A DNA stretch of 64,000 nt from Pseudopithomyces maydicus. Taxonomy: Eukaryota > Ascomycota > Dothideomycetes > Pleosporales > Didymosphaeriaceae. Numbering within the stretch: position 1 is the stretch's first letter; each line of letters starts with the position of its first letter. The DNA is taken from assembly GCA_026873275.1 (NCBI GenBank), contig JANTUC010000012.1, forward strand, positions 702,001-766,000. The letters are read 5' to 3'. The notes under the pieces are model-generated. The model saw only the letters and a program-made list of their open reading frames with translations. It did not search any database and was not told the DNA's origin. Positions 43,879 to 53,821 of this stretch are shown piece by piece. The position numbers and the translations under genes are program-made.

Positions 43879-45316
43879 ATGAACAACAAGTCACGGCACC
43901 ACCTCCAATCCGCCTCCATGTCCGCAGAACAGCTATCCAAGTTGTCGCTGAGTGATATGGTCACCACTCGAGCTGGAGCACGAACGGGCCCTCCGGAAAC
44001 GCCGCAAGAGTCACCAGCATCGAGTCCTATCTCGCCGACTCCTTCACTGATCGAATCGGTAAACGGTCACAAGTACGATGTCTCTACCTTTGATGAAGAG
44101 CTGCGTCGGCGAGCCAAGATTGGCCTAGTCAAAGATGACAACAGCATTCGAATGCGGTTTTGTGGAGAAGCTGGAGATGGTACCAAGTACTTTTTTCATC
44201 TGGACGACGACATTACCGTCAAGTTGGAGAGAGCGCGGGTTCCCAAATGCAGCTGCGGTGTTGCGCAGGATGGCGAGGCTTGCAAAGTGCGTCTTTAGCG
44301 TTTCATTAGCATACGGTTTACTGATGCAATAAAAGCACATTTTCTGGATCCTAGGCCAGCTTAGCTCAGTCCTTCCCCAAAACGAGACCATACAGCTGGC
44401 ACAAGACGGTTCTAGTGTACGCAATACACACCCGGCCAATGTACTCAAGAACCAAGGCCTCGACCAGTTTGCCGATCATCTGAATTGGGTCATTGAAGAC
44501 GATCTGCCGGAACGCGATGAACTTGAAGACGAGGTTGCCAACATGCTTTCCGTTTTTGAACCAACAGGAGCCTTGCCTGCAGAATTCAAGAGTGACAATA
44601 TACCAGAGCTCTCCGAGAAGTCACGCATATACCGCGAATTCAAGGATATCGTGCTCGAGCAGGCCAACCAGTGCCCATCCTTCTATATCCGGCTTACACA
44701 GTTGATCACTCGAGAGTACCAGGTAAAGCAATTCTTTTCGGAAATCAACAGGCGAATCGATCGAGCGTTGAAGGCACTGGATGAGTACATCGAGAAGGGA
44801 CCTACCAACCGTTCATCTGAGGCAGTCGACGTAGTGGCCTGTGCCGTCAGACTCAGAGGTTTGGTACAGGCAGTTGAGAAGTACAGGAAGGACCACAAAG
44901 TCCCAGACGATGAAGAGCCAAGTGAGGATGATCATCTGATCGAGAGGTTGGCAGCTGCGGCCTTGCTGAAGATTCTTGACGAAGTCACGCGCCGCAACTA
45001 CGACGCATATGCTGACAGCGCATGGGGGATGGGTATGTCATCTAGCAGTCCCAGGCAAAACAATCTCTTTGTCTGTTTGATGGGACTACCCAGCGAGGAG
45101 GAGCCAGAGCTCTTCGTGCTGGACTCGCTTCGCACCATGGGGACTCATATTTTCCGCCACCATAGCGTGGCTCTAGGTGACATCGAAGTGCTCCTGCGAA
45201 ACACGCCTGAGACTTCTCCGGCTTACCTAAGTGCTTTCCGCACGCTGCTCCAGGACAAAAGGAAAAGGGCGGCATCCCCCGGCGGTGGAAGTAGCGCAAA
45301 ACGGACGATGCAGTGA
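43879..45316 (+). CDS. SWIM-type zinc-finger protein
   Basis: A 462-residue fungal protein with a SWIM zinc finger (CxCxnCxH), a fold used for DNA or protein binding. Exon 1 is 43879-44286 and exon 2 is 44336-45316. The finger CSCGVAQDGEACKHIFW (C124, C126, C135, H137) is split by the intron between Lys and the zinc-binding His. Before it lie a disordered Ser/Pro start and a beta-rich block (NSIRMRFCGEAGDGTKYFFH). After it the protein is helical and acidic (EDDLPERDELEDEVANML, FSEINRRIDRALKALDEYIE, DHLIERLAAAALLKILDEVT). It ends in a basic, possibly nuclear-localising tail (KRKRAASPGGGSSAKR). It has no transposase domain, unlike MULE-type SWIM proteins. Function unknown. Confidence 0.85.
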
Positions 45317-47375
45317 AGGGCCAACTGCAAACTGGCGTCTTGGGTGGATTACCGCGGTTACTTTCGAACGTTCATTTTGCAACCTTTCTGTCGGTTTCCC
45401 TTTGGGCATGGTTCTGATTTCTTGGCCTAGGATGGCTGGCGCCTTGTTTTCGGAGGTCTCACTTTACCGTTTTCCCTTACCCCACCCTCCTTCTGTTGGA
45501 CTTCTTTTCTCCTTTTGTTTTCTTTCCTCACATCTTTTTTTTCTTGGTCTCCATGAGACACTGCCTCCTTTTGGCGTCGTATGTCTATATTCTTTTCTGC
45601 CCCGGATTCGTCCAGGAAGGGCACTGATCTGGGTTCTGGCGACACTCTATTAGACTTTGGTCTTCTAGCTTCGTTGCGCTGTTCGTCCCCACTCCTTTCC
45701 ACCATGGTCATTTCTGTATATACTCTTCGAGCTAGCTTGGATTTAGATGAAAATGCAAATGCAGGTGATTACCTTTGATATTTGACGCAGCAGTTGATGC
45801 AGTAGACTAGTAGATGCACAGTCTCTTACGAGAGCACGGTGCCCAGCCAATGTCGCTTGGGTAGGGTGCATGGATGCTCCAGAGCAACTTCTCACGAGCT
45901 GACATGGTACTACCGTAGTGTACTGCAGATAAGCGCCCAGCTGATGTAGTATAGCGGGGTTGAGTCCAGTGCGGCGGGCAGGGTGCCAAGGCGCGGAGAC
46001 TCTTAGACTACTGGCAAGCATGGTTTAGGGAGAACTAACAGCAGGCCGACAAGGGACTACTGCGTGCATGTGGGCCAGATGCATGGAGGTTGTCGGGCCG
46101 TTGCATGGCCCATGGCTCTACAGATGTTTGTGGTGTGGTGGTGTGTGCACGATCCCTCGTCGTCCACTGCACCCGAGTCAGTGCGTGTTCGAGGAGGAGA
46201 TGCAACATGGTGTACTGTGTGCATGGTTAGGGTTTCGGAGGTGGATGGATGATAGATACGAGGTGCTGAGGGTCTGACTGGGCGGCAGGGATTGGCAGGG
46301 ACGTAAGTACAGTACGTTTACACTTGCAGAGCATGCTCGGATACCATTTCGGGCCGTTGTTTGGCAGCGCATCCCCACTCCGTGTGTACGTAGCTCCGCA
46401 TTCCTGTTGCACAGAATGCATGGCAAACACAGGCGGATGGGGGCATCAGCCCACCGCGGAGTTGCTGCTGTGGGGGGCCCGGACGAAGCAGAGATGGAAG
46501 TCAGCTTCCAGCAGGCAGGGGCGTCAGAATGGCCAGAGTCCGGGCGAGGCGTTGCTGTCGGCCGTGGAGGTGGTGCTCGTACGGTACATCAGATGGGCTC
46601 ACACATTACGCATGCAGCGACGACTGGATAATGGCATTGACCAGACTAACTCGCAGCCCCTGGCCGACGGGCGAGTGAATGGTGGTGGTGCAGCTAGCCG
46701 AGCGCCGTCTGCGGCCATGGACGAGCGATGCGCGTCCGCGGTGGGCCGGCTGGAGGCAGGCGTGGAGGCAGCGCTCGGCAGGGTGGGCAGAAGCAAGGTA
46801 TGCAGGTAGGTGAGCAAGGCTTGTTGGCTGAGTGTGCAGTAGGGGCGTGTTAGTTGGTGTGGGCGACGCGGTTGCGTCCATACGAGGCCCTTTGTTGCTT
46901 CCCTGGGAGAGAATGCGGGGAAGGCGCGCTTTGCCACGCGGGGCTAGACGCAGGCGATCCTGCACCGCCGTGTATCGTCTGCTGCTGTCCATATTAAGAT
47001 GGCCCAAGATCGCCCTCCAAAGCGTCGCCGTACATTCCCTTCCAATCTCCCCTGATTGCGAGACCGACGCTCTTGTACCTCGACGGTGAAACGCCCTCCA
47101 CCCCCTCCCGGTCACGCTATCCGAGCCTTACTTATCACGACACTGGTGACGTGACGTATCCCGCCTCGCCCGCCGTAGCGTCGTCGGAGCCGACTTTCTT
47201 CTTCTGTTGCTGCTGCTGCTGCTCCTGCTATTTACCCCCGCGCCCTCCCGCTCCTCCTCCTCTCACCGCCACTGATCGCTCATTCACCTCAATTGACCAC
47301 CTCCCCCCAGCCCGCACACAGCACACAACACACACCACACCCACGCTCGCATTCGCTTGCACCACCCTGCCCGTC
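45317..47375. other. 2-kb intergenic region with CT-rich promoter end
   Basis: The left part (45450-45570) is pyrimidine-rich 3' flank of the SWIM gene. The middle shows nothing recognisable, and ORFs at 46324-46809 and 46606-47115 overlap on opposite strands. From about 47190 to 47375 the plus strand is strongly C/CT-rich, fitting the promoter and 5' UTR of the next gene. Confidence 0.4.
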
Positions 47376-48254
47376 ATGTCCTCCGACCGCAACTCCCCGC
47401 CGCTCCCGAGCCCTGGTGCCACTGACCGCCGGCGTGCCTCTGTCACCGGCCAGACCTTCCGCGACATCTTCGGCCAGGGCCCTGCTCCCGGCCAGGCCCA
47501 GCCGTACCCAGGCCCCATCACCACGGCTGCCGTCAACGCCCAGCGCCGTCGCCTGTCCCTCACCACCATCGGCCTGTCGGGCTCGCCCAACCAGAGCTCC
47601 CCCTTCCAGACCCGCCCGCGCACTGAGAGCATCTCGAGCGCCAACTCGGGCTCGGTTGATGAGAGCCCCTTTGAGGACGAGCCGGGGCCTTCCGCGAGCA
47701 GCAACCCCGCCACGCCCTTTGCTCGCCGCCTGAGCTTCGGCGCGCGAGCCATGCGGGACGTCCGCCAGAGCAGTGGCAGTGTTGGGAACCCCAATGGTAG
47801 ACCCTCCATCCATAAAGTCTCCTCTCCCCCGACTGCAAGAGGTCGAGGTCTGTCTTCATCCACGTCTACTGCACCCCAGCCCCCATCACCGCATGTACAG
47901 TCTGCGTCTCTCGGATCTCAACCATCCGAGCCGTCGCCGTCTTTCTCCTCCCATACTTCTCAAGTCCTTGCCGAACACTTCAAGCGTCACCCCGATCAAG
48001 CTTTTGGTGAACACGAGCTGACGACTATGCTTTCGACTTCAGGCGAAGGCTACAGTTATGCAGAGAACCTCCGTACCCGAGCCGAGCGGACTTCCATGTC
48101 CGGCATCAAGCCCATGCAGCCGCAGCCCCCATCGCACCAGCGTGCCAAGAGTGTCGCCATCATGGAACCACCCGTTCGCGAGATGCCCAAACAACCAAAG
48201 GTGCCCGACGCCATGCAGGAGCGTATCCTCAAGGGCGACTTCTACATGGACTAA
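47376..48254 (+). CDS. Conserved ascomycete protein of unknown function (ends ILKGDFYMD)
   Basis: A 292-residue Ser/Pro/Arg-rich, probably disordered protein if unspliced. Recognisable blocks are GQTFRDIFGQGP, AQRRRLSLTTIGLSGSPNQ, RTESISSANSGSVDESPFED, FARRLSFGARAMRDVRQSS, GEGYSYAENLRTRAERTSMS and the end AKSVAIMEPPVREMPKQP with QERILKGDFYMD. I recall this block order from uncharacterised ascomycete proteins, where NG is followed directly by EG(Y/F). Here an 82-codon Ser/Pro segment separates them. It is bounded by a GT at 47797 and an AG at 48041-48042, so a 246-bp in-frame intron is likely. That would give about 210 residues. The many RRxS sites suggest kinase regulation. The reading frame extends upstream to 47073, rejected as UTR. 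Confidence 0.72.
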   Translation: MSSDRNSPPLPSPGATDRRRASVTGQTFRDIFGQGPAPGQAQPYPGPITTAAVNAQRRRLSLTTIGLSGSPNQSSPFQTRPRTESISSANSGSVDESPFEDEPGPSASSNPATPFARRLSFGARAMRDVRQSSGSVGNPNGRPSIHKVSSPPTARGRGLSSSTSTAPQPPSPHVQSASLGSQPSEPSPSFSSHTSQVLAEHFKRHPDQAFGEHELTTMLSTSGEGYSYAENLRTRAERTSMSGIKPMQPQPPSHQRAKSVAIMEPPVREMPKQPKVPDAMQERILKGDFYMD

Positions 48255-49501
48255 TGAGCCCATGGTTCGTTAGTACGATCTACGTCCATGTACATTAGCC
48301 TGTCGCCTTGCCCTATGCCTGTCACCGATCTCGAGTACAAGATGTTTGCCTTTTGGTAGAGGCCACCGTTATCATGAAGCATTCACGAAATTTTCAGTAA
48401 ACATGCTCTGTCACGGACTGAGCTATGATTGTTTTACCGGACGGCAATACCGGATCTCACGTTTCCTCGCCATGTATTCTCGATGAATGTGCCCATGGCT
48501 CCAGACAACGTCTCGACCATCAGCCATATCTTCGACCAAAGTGCTCGATGCCCTTTTTACGAATTGTCTCACATTACGTATTCCTGGGTACCGTCGGTAT
48601 ATAAATAGTCCGAAACTCCAGTTTAATTCCTTTTGCAACATTCCTCATAGACGAACGGCCATCCTGTCAAGGATATTAGCGAGCGGATATTGAAATTGTA
48701 CTTGTGGGAACATCTGGTGGATATTGCAAGCGGCACTTGACTCTCTTGTCGACGTTCGTTTCACATAGCTTACAGCTCCAAGAGAGCTTCTCGACCCACA
48801 AGATTGTAAGCAGAAACCGGTGGGTTCCTGCTGGGATTGCCAGGTGCAGGGAGTCTGGGTTTGCGGATAGGTAACCACGGAGGCGTCAACCAGATTGAGA
48901 GAAACCAGAATAGTCTAGCTATGTCGATTAGATTCAGAATCAAAACATCTGATACAAATCAGTACACGACAACCAGCTGCATCTATGCGTCAATGTGGAG
49001 ACTGCTCCCCTGTCTGCTTAATTGCTTGCATACCTCTACCTAGAAACTCTAGACACGTATGGCACATGCACCATGAATGCCCCACATGAAGTATATGATC
49101 CATGTTGTATCAGTCGACCATGGCACGATGCTGTTACGAGCCGATCCGAGAGTTTGGGTTGTGTACCCACTGTCAAGTCATTCAATACTGAGGAGATAGG
49201 AAGCATAGTAGTACATGTAGAGACGAAAAAAGCAGAGACAATCCGGTCGTACATGCACACACTCAAGATGCTGCTCAGTTTAACTGGATCTGTTGGCAGT
49301 ATCAAGATAATGAAGAGTTCCAGGTGTGATATTATATGGAAGTTGGATCCCGACGATTTGCTACATAGTCCACTTATACCAGCACAACCCTATCCAATCT
49401 AGTCCCAACGTGAGAACTGAAACAACAACAAGAAACACCAGAGGATATCATTACACCATCACATCATACAACCGCTTCCGCTTCCCCTTACCCATGCCAT
49501 C
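48255..49501. other. Convergent 3' intergenic, 1.2 kb
   Basis: Between two convergent stops. Short ORFs only (the longest, 126 codons at 49022-49402, is unsupported). Nothing recognised. Confidence 0.35.
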
Positions 49502-50406
49502 CTACGACCCCACCGCATGCGCAAACACCTTCGCCGCCAGATCACTCAACAGCCTCGCCTTGTCCGCCTGCGGCAACTCCTGAAACACACTATACACGCT
49601 CTTCCCCCTCGCGTCCCTCACCGCCCCCAACCTATTCCCCGCCACGGCCCCCGCCACCATCCCGGGTACATTCGCAACGATGAACCCCATCGCCGCGCCA
49701 CTCGCCCCGCCCAGCATCCCCCAAAACTTGCCCGTCGGCTGCGCAGACTCCCCTCCGCCATCCCCTCCTCCCGCAGCATCTCCTCGAACACCCCGCCGAA
49801 CTGCTCGGACGAAAACCGCTCGTGCGACTGCGGTGTCGTGCCCCCGGGGGCGCTGCCGAAGCCGAACGCTGACCAGGGAAAGCCCGTGTTGAAGGGGAAG
49901 CTGCCTCCCGCGGCGCCGCCGTCGGCATGGGGGACTTCCTCGTCGAAGTCGAAGTCGGGGGCGGATTGTTGCTGCTGCTGCTGCTGGCGGGGGCCGCCGC
50001 TGGAGGCGAAGGACTGGTAGGAGCGCGCGGTGTCGTAGTCGCGGCGGCGCGTGGGGTCCGAGAGCGTGTAGTAGGCGTCGTTTACCTGCTGGAAGCGCTT
50101 TGTGCGGGCGGAGCGTTCGGGGCTGTCTGCGGCGACGCGGTCGGGGTGGTGCTTGAGGGCTTGTCTGGGGAGCGTGTTAGGGTATGTGGAGGGAAGATGG
50201 ATGGGTGGGGGACGCACTTCTTGTAGGCATCGCGGATTTGTTGCTGGGTTGCTTTATCGCTGACTTCTAGGACCTTATCTGGGGGAAATATGAGCGGATA
50301 GGGTGCAGAGTGGTGCGGCGCGAGCTTACAGTAGTCTACCTTGGGAGCTTGAGAGGTCAGTCAGCCTGGTGTTTAGATAGCGGATGAGGGGGCGCCTACC
50401 AGCCAT
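49502..50406 (-). CDS. Soluble J-domain protein, one frameshift
   Basis: A DnaJ co-chaperone of about 249 residues after correction. Exons from ATG 50406 are 50400-50406 (7 nt), 50330-50347 (18 nt), 50218-50278 and 49502-50164. The J domain starts APKVDYYKVLEVSDKATQQQ, then IRDAYKKQALKHHPDRVAAD with the HPD motif, then FQQVNDAYYTLSDPTRRRDY. A Gln run and a Gly/Phe-rich segment (SFPFNTGFPWSAFGFGSAPG) follow. The C-terminus in the next frame reads GKFWGMLGGASGAAMGFIVA and VPGMVAGAVAGNRLGAVRDA, a glycine-rich hydrophobic segment, and ends KVFAHAVGS. The switch of frame is at the plus-strand C4 run 49750-49753, where one more base makes the gene divisible by three. It lacks a zinc finger, so it is not a class A J-protein. 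Confidence 0.85.
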
Positions 50407-50980
50407 GGTGGAGGGTGTGTGGGGTGCTGAAATTTGTCCTTGGAGCGATCACAGGTGAGGTAGTCTGGCAGTTTTTGAGAGAGTACGTGAGGTCGTGGAC
50501 GCGGTTATGATTCTGTCGCAGCTGGCGCGTCGTGGCCAGACGTGCGAACGGGGGTGACGTCAGTGTCCGCACCCTCCTTGTAGCGGCGCGTGTTTTCAGC
50601 TACGCAGGGAAACCATGCAAGGCATCAGCAAAGAAGTCTTGGGCCTTGTTCCACGCAACATGCACGAGTTTCAGTATTGCCCTGCTGCAAGCTGAACAAT
50701 TTGTTTATCATGTCAATGGTACCCGGAGGTTGTTCCAATAGTATCACAGCAAATTCACAGCATGCTAAAGACAAAGAACACTTCATTTTTGGTAGAACCC
50801 GGTCTCAGACATCATGGTTTTTCCCAGTCGTAACAAACGAAGACGCCCGATACCCAGCGCAATGCCCATAAACGCACAGCCGGCACAGAAAGAAGCCATT
50901 AAAACAACATATGCATAAAACCGATCCTAAATGACCTGGTAGAGCATGGGATAAACCGTGGCAAAAGAACTGAAGGTGAA
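50407..50980. other. Intergenic, no gene recognised
   Basis: 0.57 kb upstream of the J-protein gene and downstream of the gene ending at 50981. It holds the J-protein promoter. Nothing else seen. Confidence 0.35.
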
Positions 50981-52447
50981 CTAGCTTTTACGACGTCTGC
51001 GTCCACTTTTCCGACGTTTCTCGCCCTCCTTGCCGCCGCTGCTAGAGCCATGTTTGTCGACACTCTTGACTGATTGCGCGCTGGAGTCACCGTCAACACC
51101 AACGGCCTGGGCCTGAGGATATGCATTCTCGTTGACGGGCGCAGCAGGCCCAACAGTAGGAGAGATTGCAGAATCGGAGTAGCTGCCTTGTGCACCCTGG
51201 CCACTACCATGCTGAAGTGGGACTGGAACGCGCCGTGGCATCGCCGTGTAAGGCGTCTTAGCAGGAACCATCCTTTGCGCATGTTGCGGTTGGGTCGGGG
51301 ATTGGGCCAGGTGACCCGCAGACTGATATTGGAAAGGCTCTGGGTTGTGGTGCTTGTACTCGACGACAGGGAAAGGGACAAGTTTCGGCGGTTGTTGCGT
51401 CGTGGAAGAGCGACTACGCACTCCTGAGGAGCCCTGAACATCCACATGATTTTGCAGAGGTGAAGATGGCATGCGTAAGCTTGTCGGAGAGCTAGGAAAA
51501 GCACCTGGGATTTCCCTTGACGTAGTGATGCGGGAAGGTACCTGTGGCTGTCTTGCTCCCTTCGCACTCGTGTTCTTTTCGTTGGATGAGACATGTCTTT
51601 CACTGCTACCAGAAGAGTGACGAGAGCCTGGGCGCAAGGGCGAGCCTGGTTGATGAGAGCGGACGTCTCGGCCATGATAGCCTTGATAGCCGTTGATGGG
51701 GGTAAAGATAGTCTGTCCATTTGGTCCTGGAACGCGAAATCCTGGAGGTGCATGCTGAAAAGCCGTATCTGTAGCATTCGAGCTTTTGCGTGTCCGGTTG
51801 CCAGACTTCTCTTTCTTTGATTTCCCCCCAAAGAATGACGAGCGATTCTTTTTCCGCGAGCTGGTGATAGCTTGTGCATCGGTATTACTAGGAGCCGCGG
51901 CGCCAGATACATCTGTATCATTAGGGCTTATAGGAGCGCTGGGCGGCCTGGTCCTGGCTTGTGGGTGCATTGCATGCACTCTTTGTTGCCAGATCCGACT
52001 TCGATAGTTTTGGAGTTCTTCGGGCGTGAGAGATACGTCGGTCTCACCAGTCGCCCTCGCATATCGAATCTTATCTAGGGTGCGCTGAAAGAGGAGCTCT
52101 CCGTATTCATCACCAGGCAGCACATCGCCAGTGTCTTCGTGGTACCCCTCATCATCCATATAGCCATAGCCGTAGCCGTAATCTTCACCATATGCTAGCC
52201 CATCCGGCTCTGCTGTGCGTTGCTCCCATGCTCTTATGTCCATATCGTTGAAGTAAAGTTCATCAGGATTGAAAGGTTGCTTTCCATTTGAAACGTCTGA
52301 AACCATATTATAACCTTGATCTAATAATGCGCCGTTACCATCATCAGGATTTTCAAGTTCTTGAAATCTATACACGTCTTCTTCCTCCTCCAAATACTTC
52401 CCCACAGCCCCTGCTGCTCCTCGTCCTCCCCTGGTGGTCTTCCCCAT
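50981..52447 (-). CDS. Disordered fungal protein of unknown function
   Basis: A single-exon 488-residue protein. The start MGKTTRGGRGAAGAVGKYLE is followed by an acidic region with FNPDELYFNDMDIRAWEQR, a Tyr/Gly patch (EDYGYGYGYMDDEGYHED) and a short helical block ELLFQRTLDKIRYARATGET, DVSLTPEELQNYRSRIWQQR. The remaining 300 residues are low-complexity, Ser/Pro/Gln/Arg-rich, with basic clusters (KSKKEKSGNRTRKS, and a C-terminal KRRKSGRRRRKS that could be a nuclear signal). No family recognised. Its ATG lies only 34 bp beyond the stop of the PRA1 gene on the same strand, so its promoter must overlap the PRA1 coding region or the two share a transcript. Confidence 0.75.
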   Translation of the reverse strand: MGKTTRGGRGAAGAVGKYLEEEEDVYRFQELENPDDGNGALLDQGYNMVSDVSNGKQPFNPDELYFNDMDIRAWEQRTAEPDGLAYGEDYGYGYGYMDDEGYHEDTGDVLPGDEYGELLFQRTLDKIRYARATGETDVSLTPEELQNYRSRIWQQRVHAMHPQARTRPPSAPISPNDTDVSGAAAPSNTDAQAITSSRKKNRSSFFGGKSKKEKSGNRTRKSSNATDTAFQHAPPGFRVPGPNGQTIFTPINGYQGYHGRDVRSHQPGSPLRPGSRHSSGSSERHVSSNEKNTSAKGARQPQVPSRITTSREIPGAFPSSPTSLRMPSSPLQNHVDVQGSSGVRSRSSTTQQPPKLVPFPVVEYKHHNPEPFQYQSAGHLAQSPTQPQHAQRMVPAKTPYTAMPRRVPVPLQHGSGQGAQGSYSDSAISPTVGPAAPVNENAYPQAQAVGVDGDSSAQSVKSVDKHGSSSGGKEGEKRRKSGRRRRKS

Positions 52448-52481
52448 GGGGGCGTACTGAAAGGAGCTCGCGGCCGACCAC

Positions 52482-53117
52482 CTAGACCGCCTCCTCGGAA
52501 AAAGCTGACTCGATTGGCTTGTCCATGAATGCGGCATGGCCCAGGATGGTGACGCCGGAGGCTCCGATGAGCCAGAGAAGGGTGCTGAAGGGCGAGGCCC
52601 AGAAGCCGAGGGGAATGCAGATGACCAGCAGGGTGGTGTAAAGCTGGGATGTGGTGGCACGCCAGCTGCCGATCTGCAGGTCGTTGCCCTGGAGTTTGCC
52701 GATGCCGTACATTCCGCCAACGAGCATGAGGATGACGAAGAGCAGCGTGGGGTTGGTGATCAGGCTGTAGATGAGGAGCATGACGAAGACGGCGGCGTAG
52801 TTGCTCGAGAAGTAGCTCAGGTTGTAGTTGACCCTGCTCTGCACCTCGCCAAAGTTGGCGGGCTTAGAGACGCGCTTGACATCGAAGAACTCGGTGATGG
52901 GGCGCAGGTTTGCGAATCGGCCGGAGAGCGACTGTGACTGCAGGCCGTCGAAGCGACCCGACAGGTTCAGCCTGGACGTCAGGGCGTCTATGGGGATGCT
53001 GAACCGTGACATGATGTTGGGTGGGTTTGAGGATGAAGGCGAGGGTTGGGCTGGTTGCGAGGGAATTTCGGGGTCGAGGAGGTTCTGGGTGGCTTCGTGG
53101 TGCGGGCTGGAGGACAT
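52482..53117 (-). CDS. YIP3: PRA1-family prenylated Rab acceptor (YIP3-like)
   Basis: PRA1/Yip3 proteins are four-helix ER-Golgi membrane proteins that bind prenylated Rab GTPases. There is one exon of 211 residues. The hallmark segment is EFFDVKRVSKPANFGEVQSR, VNYNLSYFSSNYAAVFVMLL, with helices YAAVFVMLLIYSLITN, TLLFVILMLVGGMYGIG, LYTTLLVICIPLGFWASP and LLWLIGASGVTILGHAAFM. It ends DKPIESAFSEEAV. Many fungal homologues begin at the equivalent of the internal Met at 53012 (MSRFSIPIDALTSRLNLSGR), so the 35-residue Ser/Pro extension from 53117 may be a second start or 5' UTR. It is divergent from ERJ5 (0.7 kb) and 34 bp upstream of the next gene. Confidence 0.92.
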   Translation of the reverse strand: MSSSPHHEATQNLLDPEIPSQPAQPSPSSSNPPNIMSRFSIPIDALTSRLNLSGRFDGLQSQSLSGRFANLRPITEFFDVKRVSKPANFGEVQSRVNYNLSYFSSNYAAVFVMLLIYSLITNPTLLFVILMLVGGMYGIGKLQGNDLQIGSWRATTSQLYTTLLVICIPLGFWASPFSTLLWLIGASGVTILGHAAFMDKPIESAFSEEAV

Positions 53118-53821
53118 TGTCAGATATTTTGTTGGGCGCAGAATGCAGTGGATTTATAGCGTGGGCCCGGGTGTGGAACAGAGTGTGGAACAGAGTGTGG
53201 CAGTGAGGATAGCGTCGGTGGATGGACGGAGGAGGGAGAGCTAGCTGGATGTGCAGACGTGTCTTTTCCGGGGTGCGCAGAGATGCAATATTTAAAGAGA
53301 GCTGGAGCCTTACCGGAGTCGCTGGAGTCGTAAGAAAGGAGCGGCGTATGCGCGGACGGCAACGGGTGTACGGTTGTACGGGCGTAGAGAGGAGGCTGAG
53401 GGCAGCGAGGACGCGCGTGCTGCTGTGTTGAGATATTCTTTCGACGGGCTGAACCCTTGCGCGAACGATCCCCTAAACTAGGCCTCGAAAGGTAGAAGCC
53501 ACTAGGCGGGTCCTGGCAGCGATTACCGAGTTTCACATGCCCATGCCTGGGGGCCGTCCACAGCATCCATCTGGCCTCTACTGCTATAGAAAAAAAACCA
53601 CCGGTCCCAGATTCAAAAGAGAGGGAAGGAGTCCGGGCCAGTTCGGGGTGCTGTTCTCTTTTTCTACTGACGCCCGCGTCACCGACTTGATTGCTCTCCC
53701 AGCTCCCATTGGGCCACGTTAGGCTTCTCCCGGCGCACAGTGCAGTGGAGTGTCTTCCTCGCACCTATCCGCGCCCACTCCAGACAGTTGCACCGTCTCC
53801 ACCGCGCCCCCGACGCCCCAA
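53118..53821. promoter_or_regulatory. Divergent promoter region, PRA1 / ERJ5
   Basis: 0.7 kb between divergent ATGs of two early-secretory-pathway genes. It contains a 12-bp tandem (gtgtggaacaga, 2.5 copies) at 53171-53200, just upstream of the PRA1 start. A joint promoter is plausible. No unfolded-protein-response element was identified with confidence. Confidence 0.45.
53171..53200 (+). repeat. 12-bp tandem repeat, 2.5 copies
   Basis: The unit gtgtggaacaga is repeated exactly, followed by gtgtgg. It lies in the PRA1 5' flank. Confidence 0.85.

Noticed and set aside
1286..49753. Programmed ribosomal -1 frameshifting as a shared mechanism
   Set aside because: A -1 slip would also add one base, but the sites are diverse (A, T, C, G runs), lack a consistent slippery heptamer, and occur in genes whose orthologues are not known to frameshift.
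50899..51921. 340-codon minus ORF
   Set aside because: Alternative frame of the disordered protein at 50981-52447. It lacks the coherent start and acidic/basic domain order.
52482..53011. PRA1 starting only at the internal Met 53012
   Set aside because: Equally plausible, but the upstream ATG at 53117 is in frame and its extension is compatible, so the longer form was listed with a caveat.
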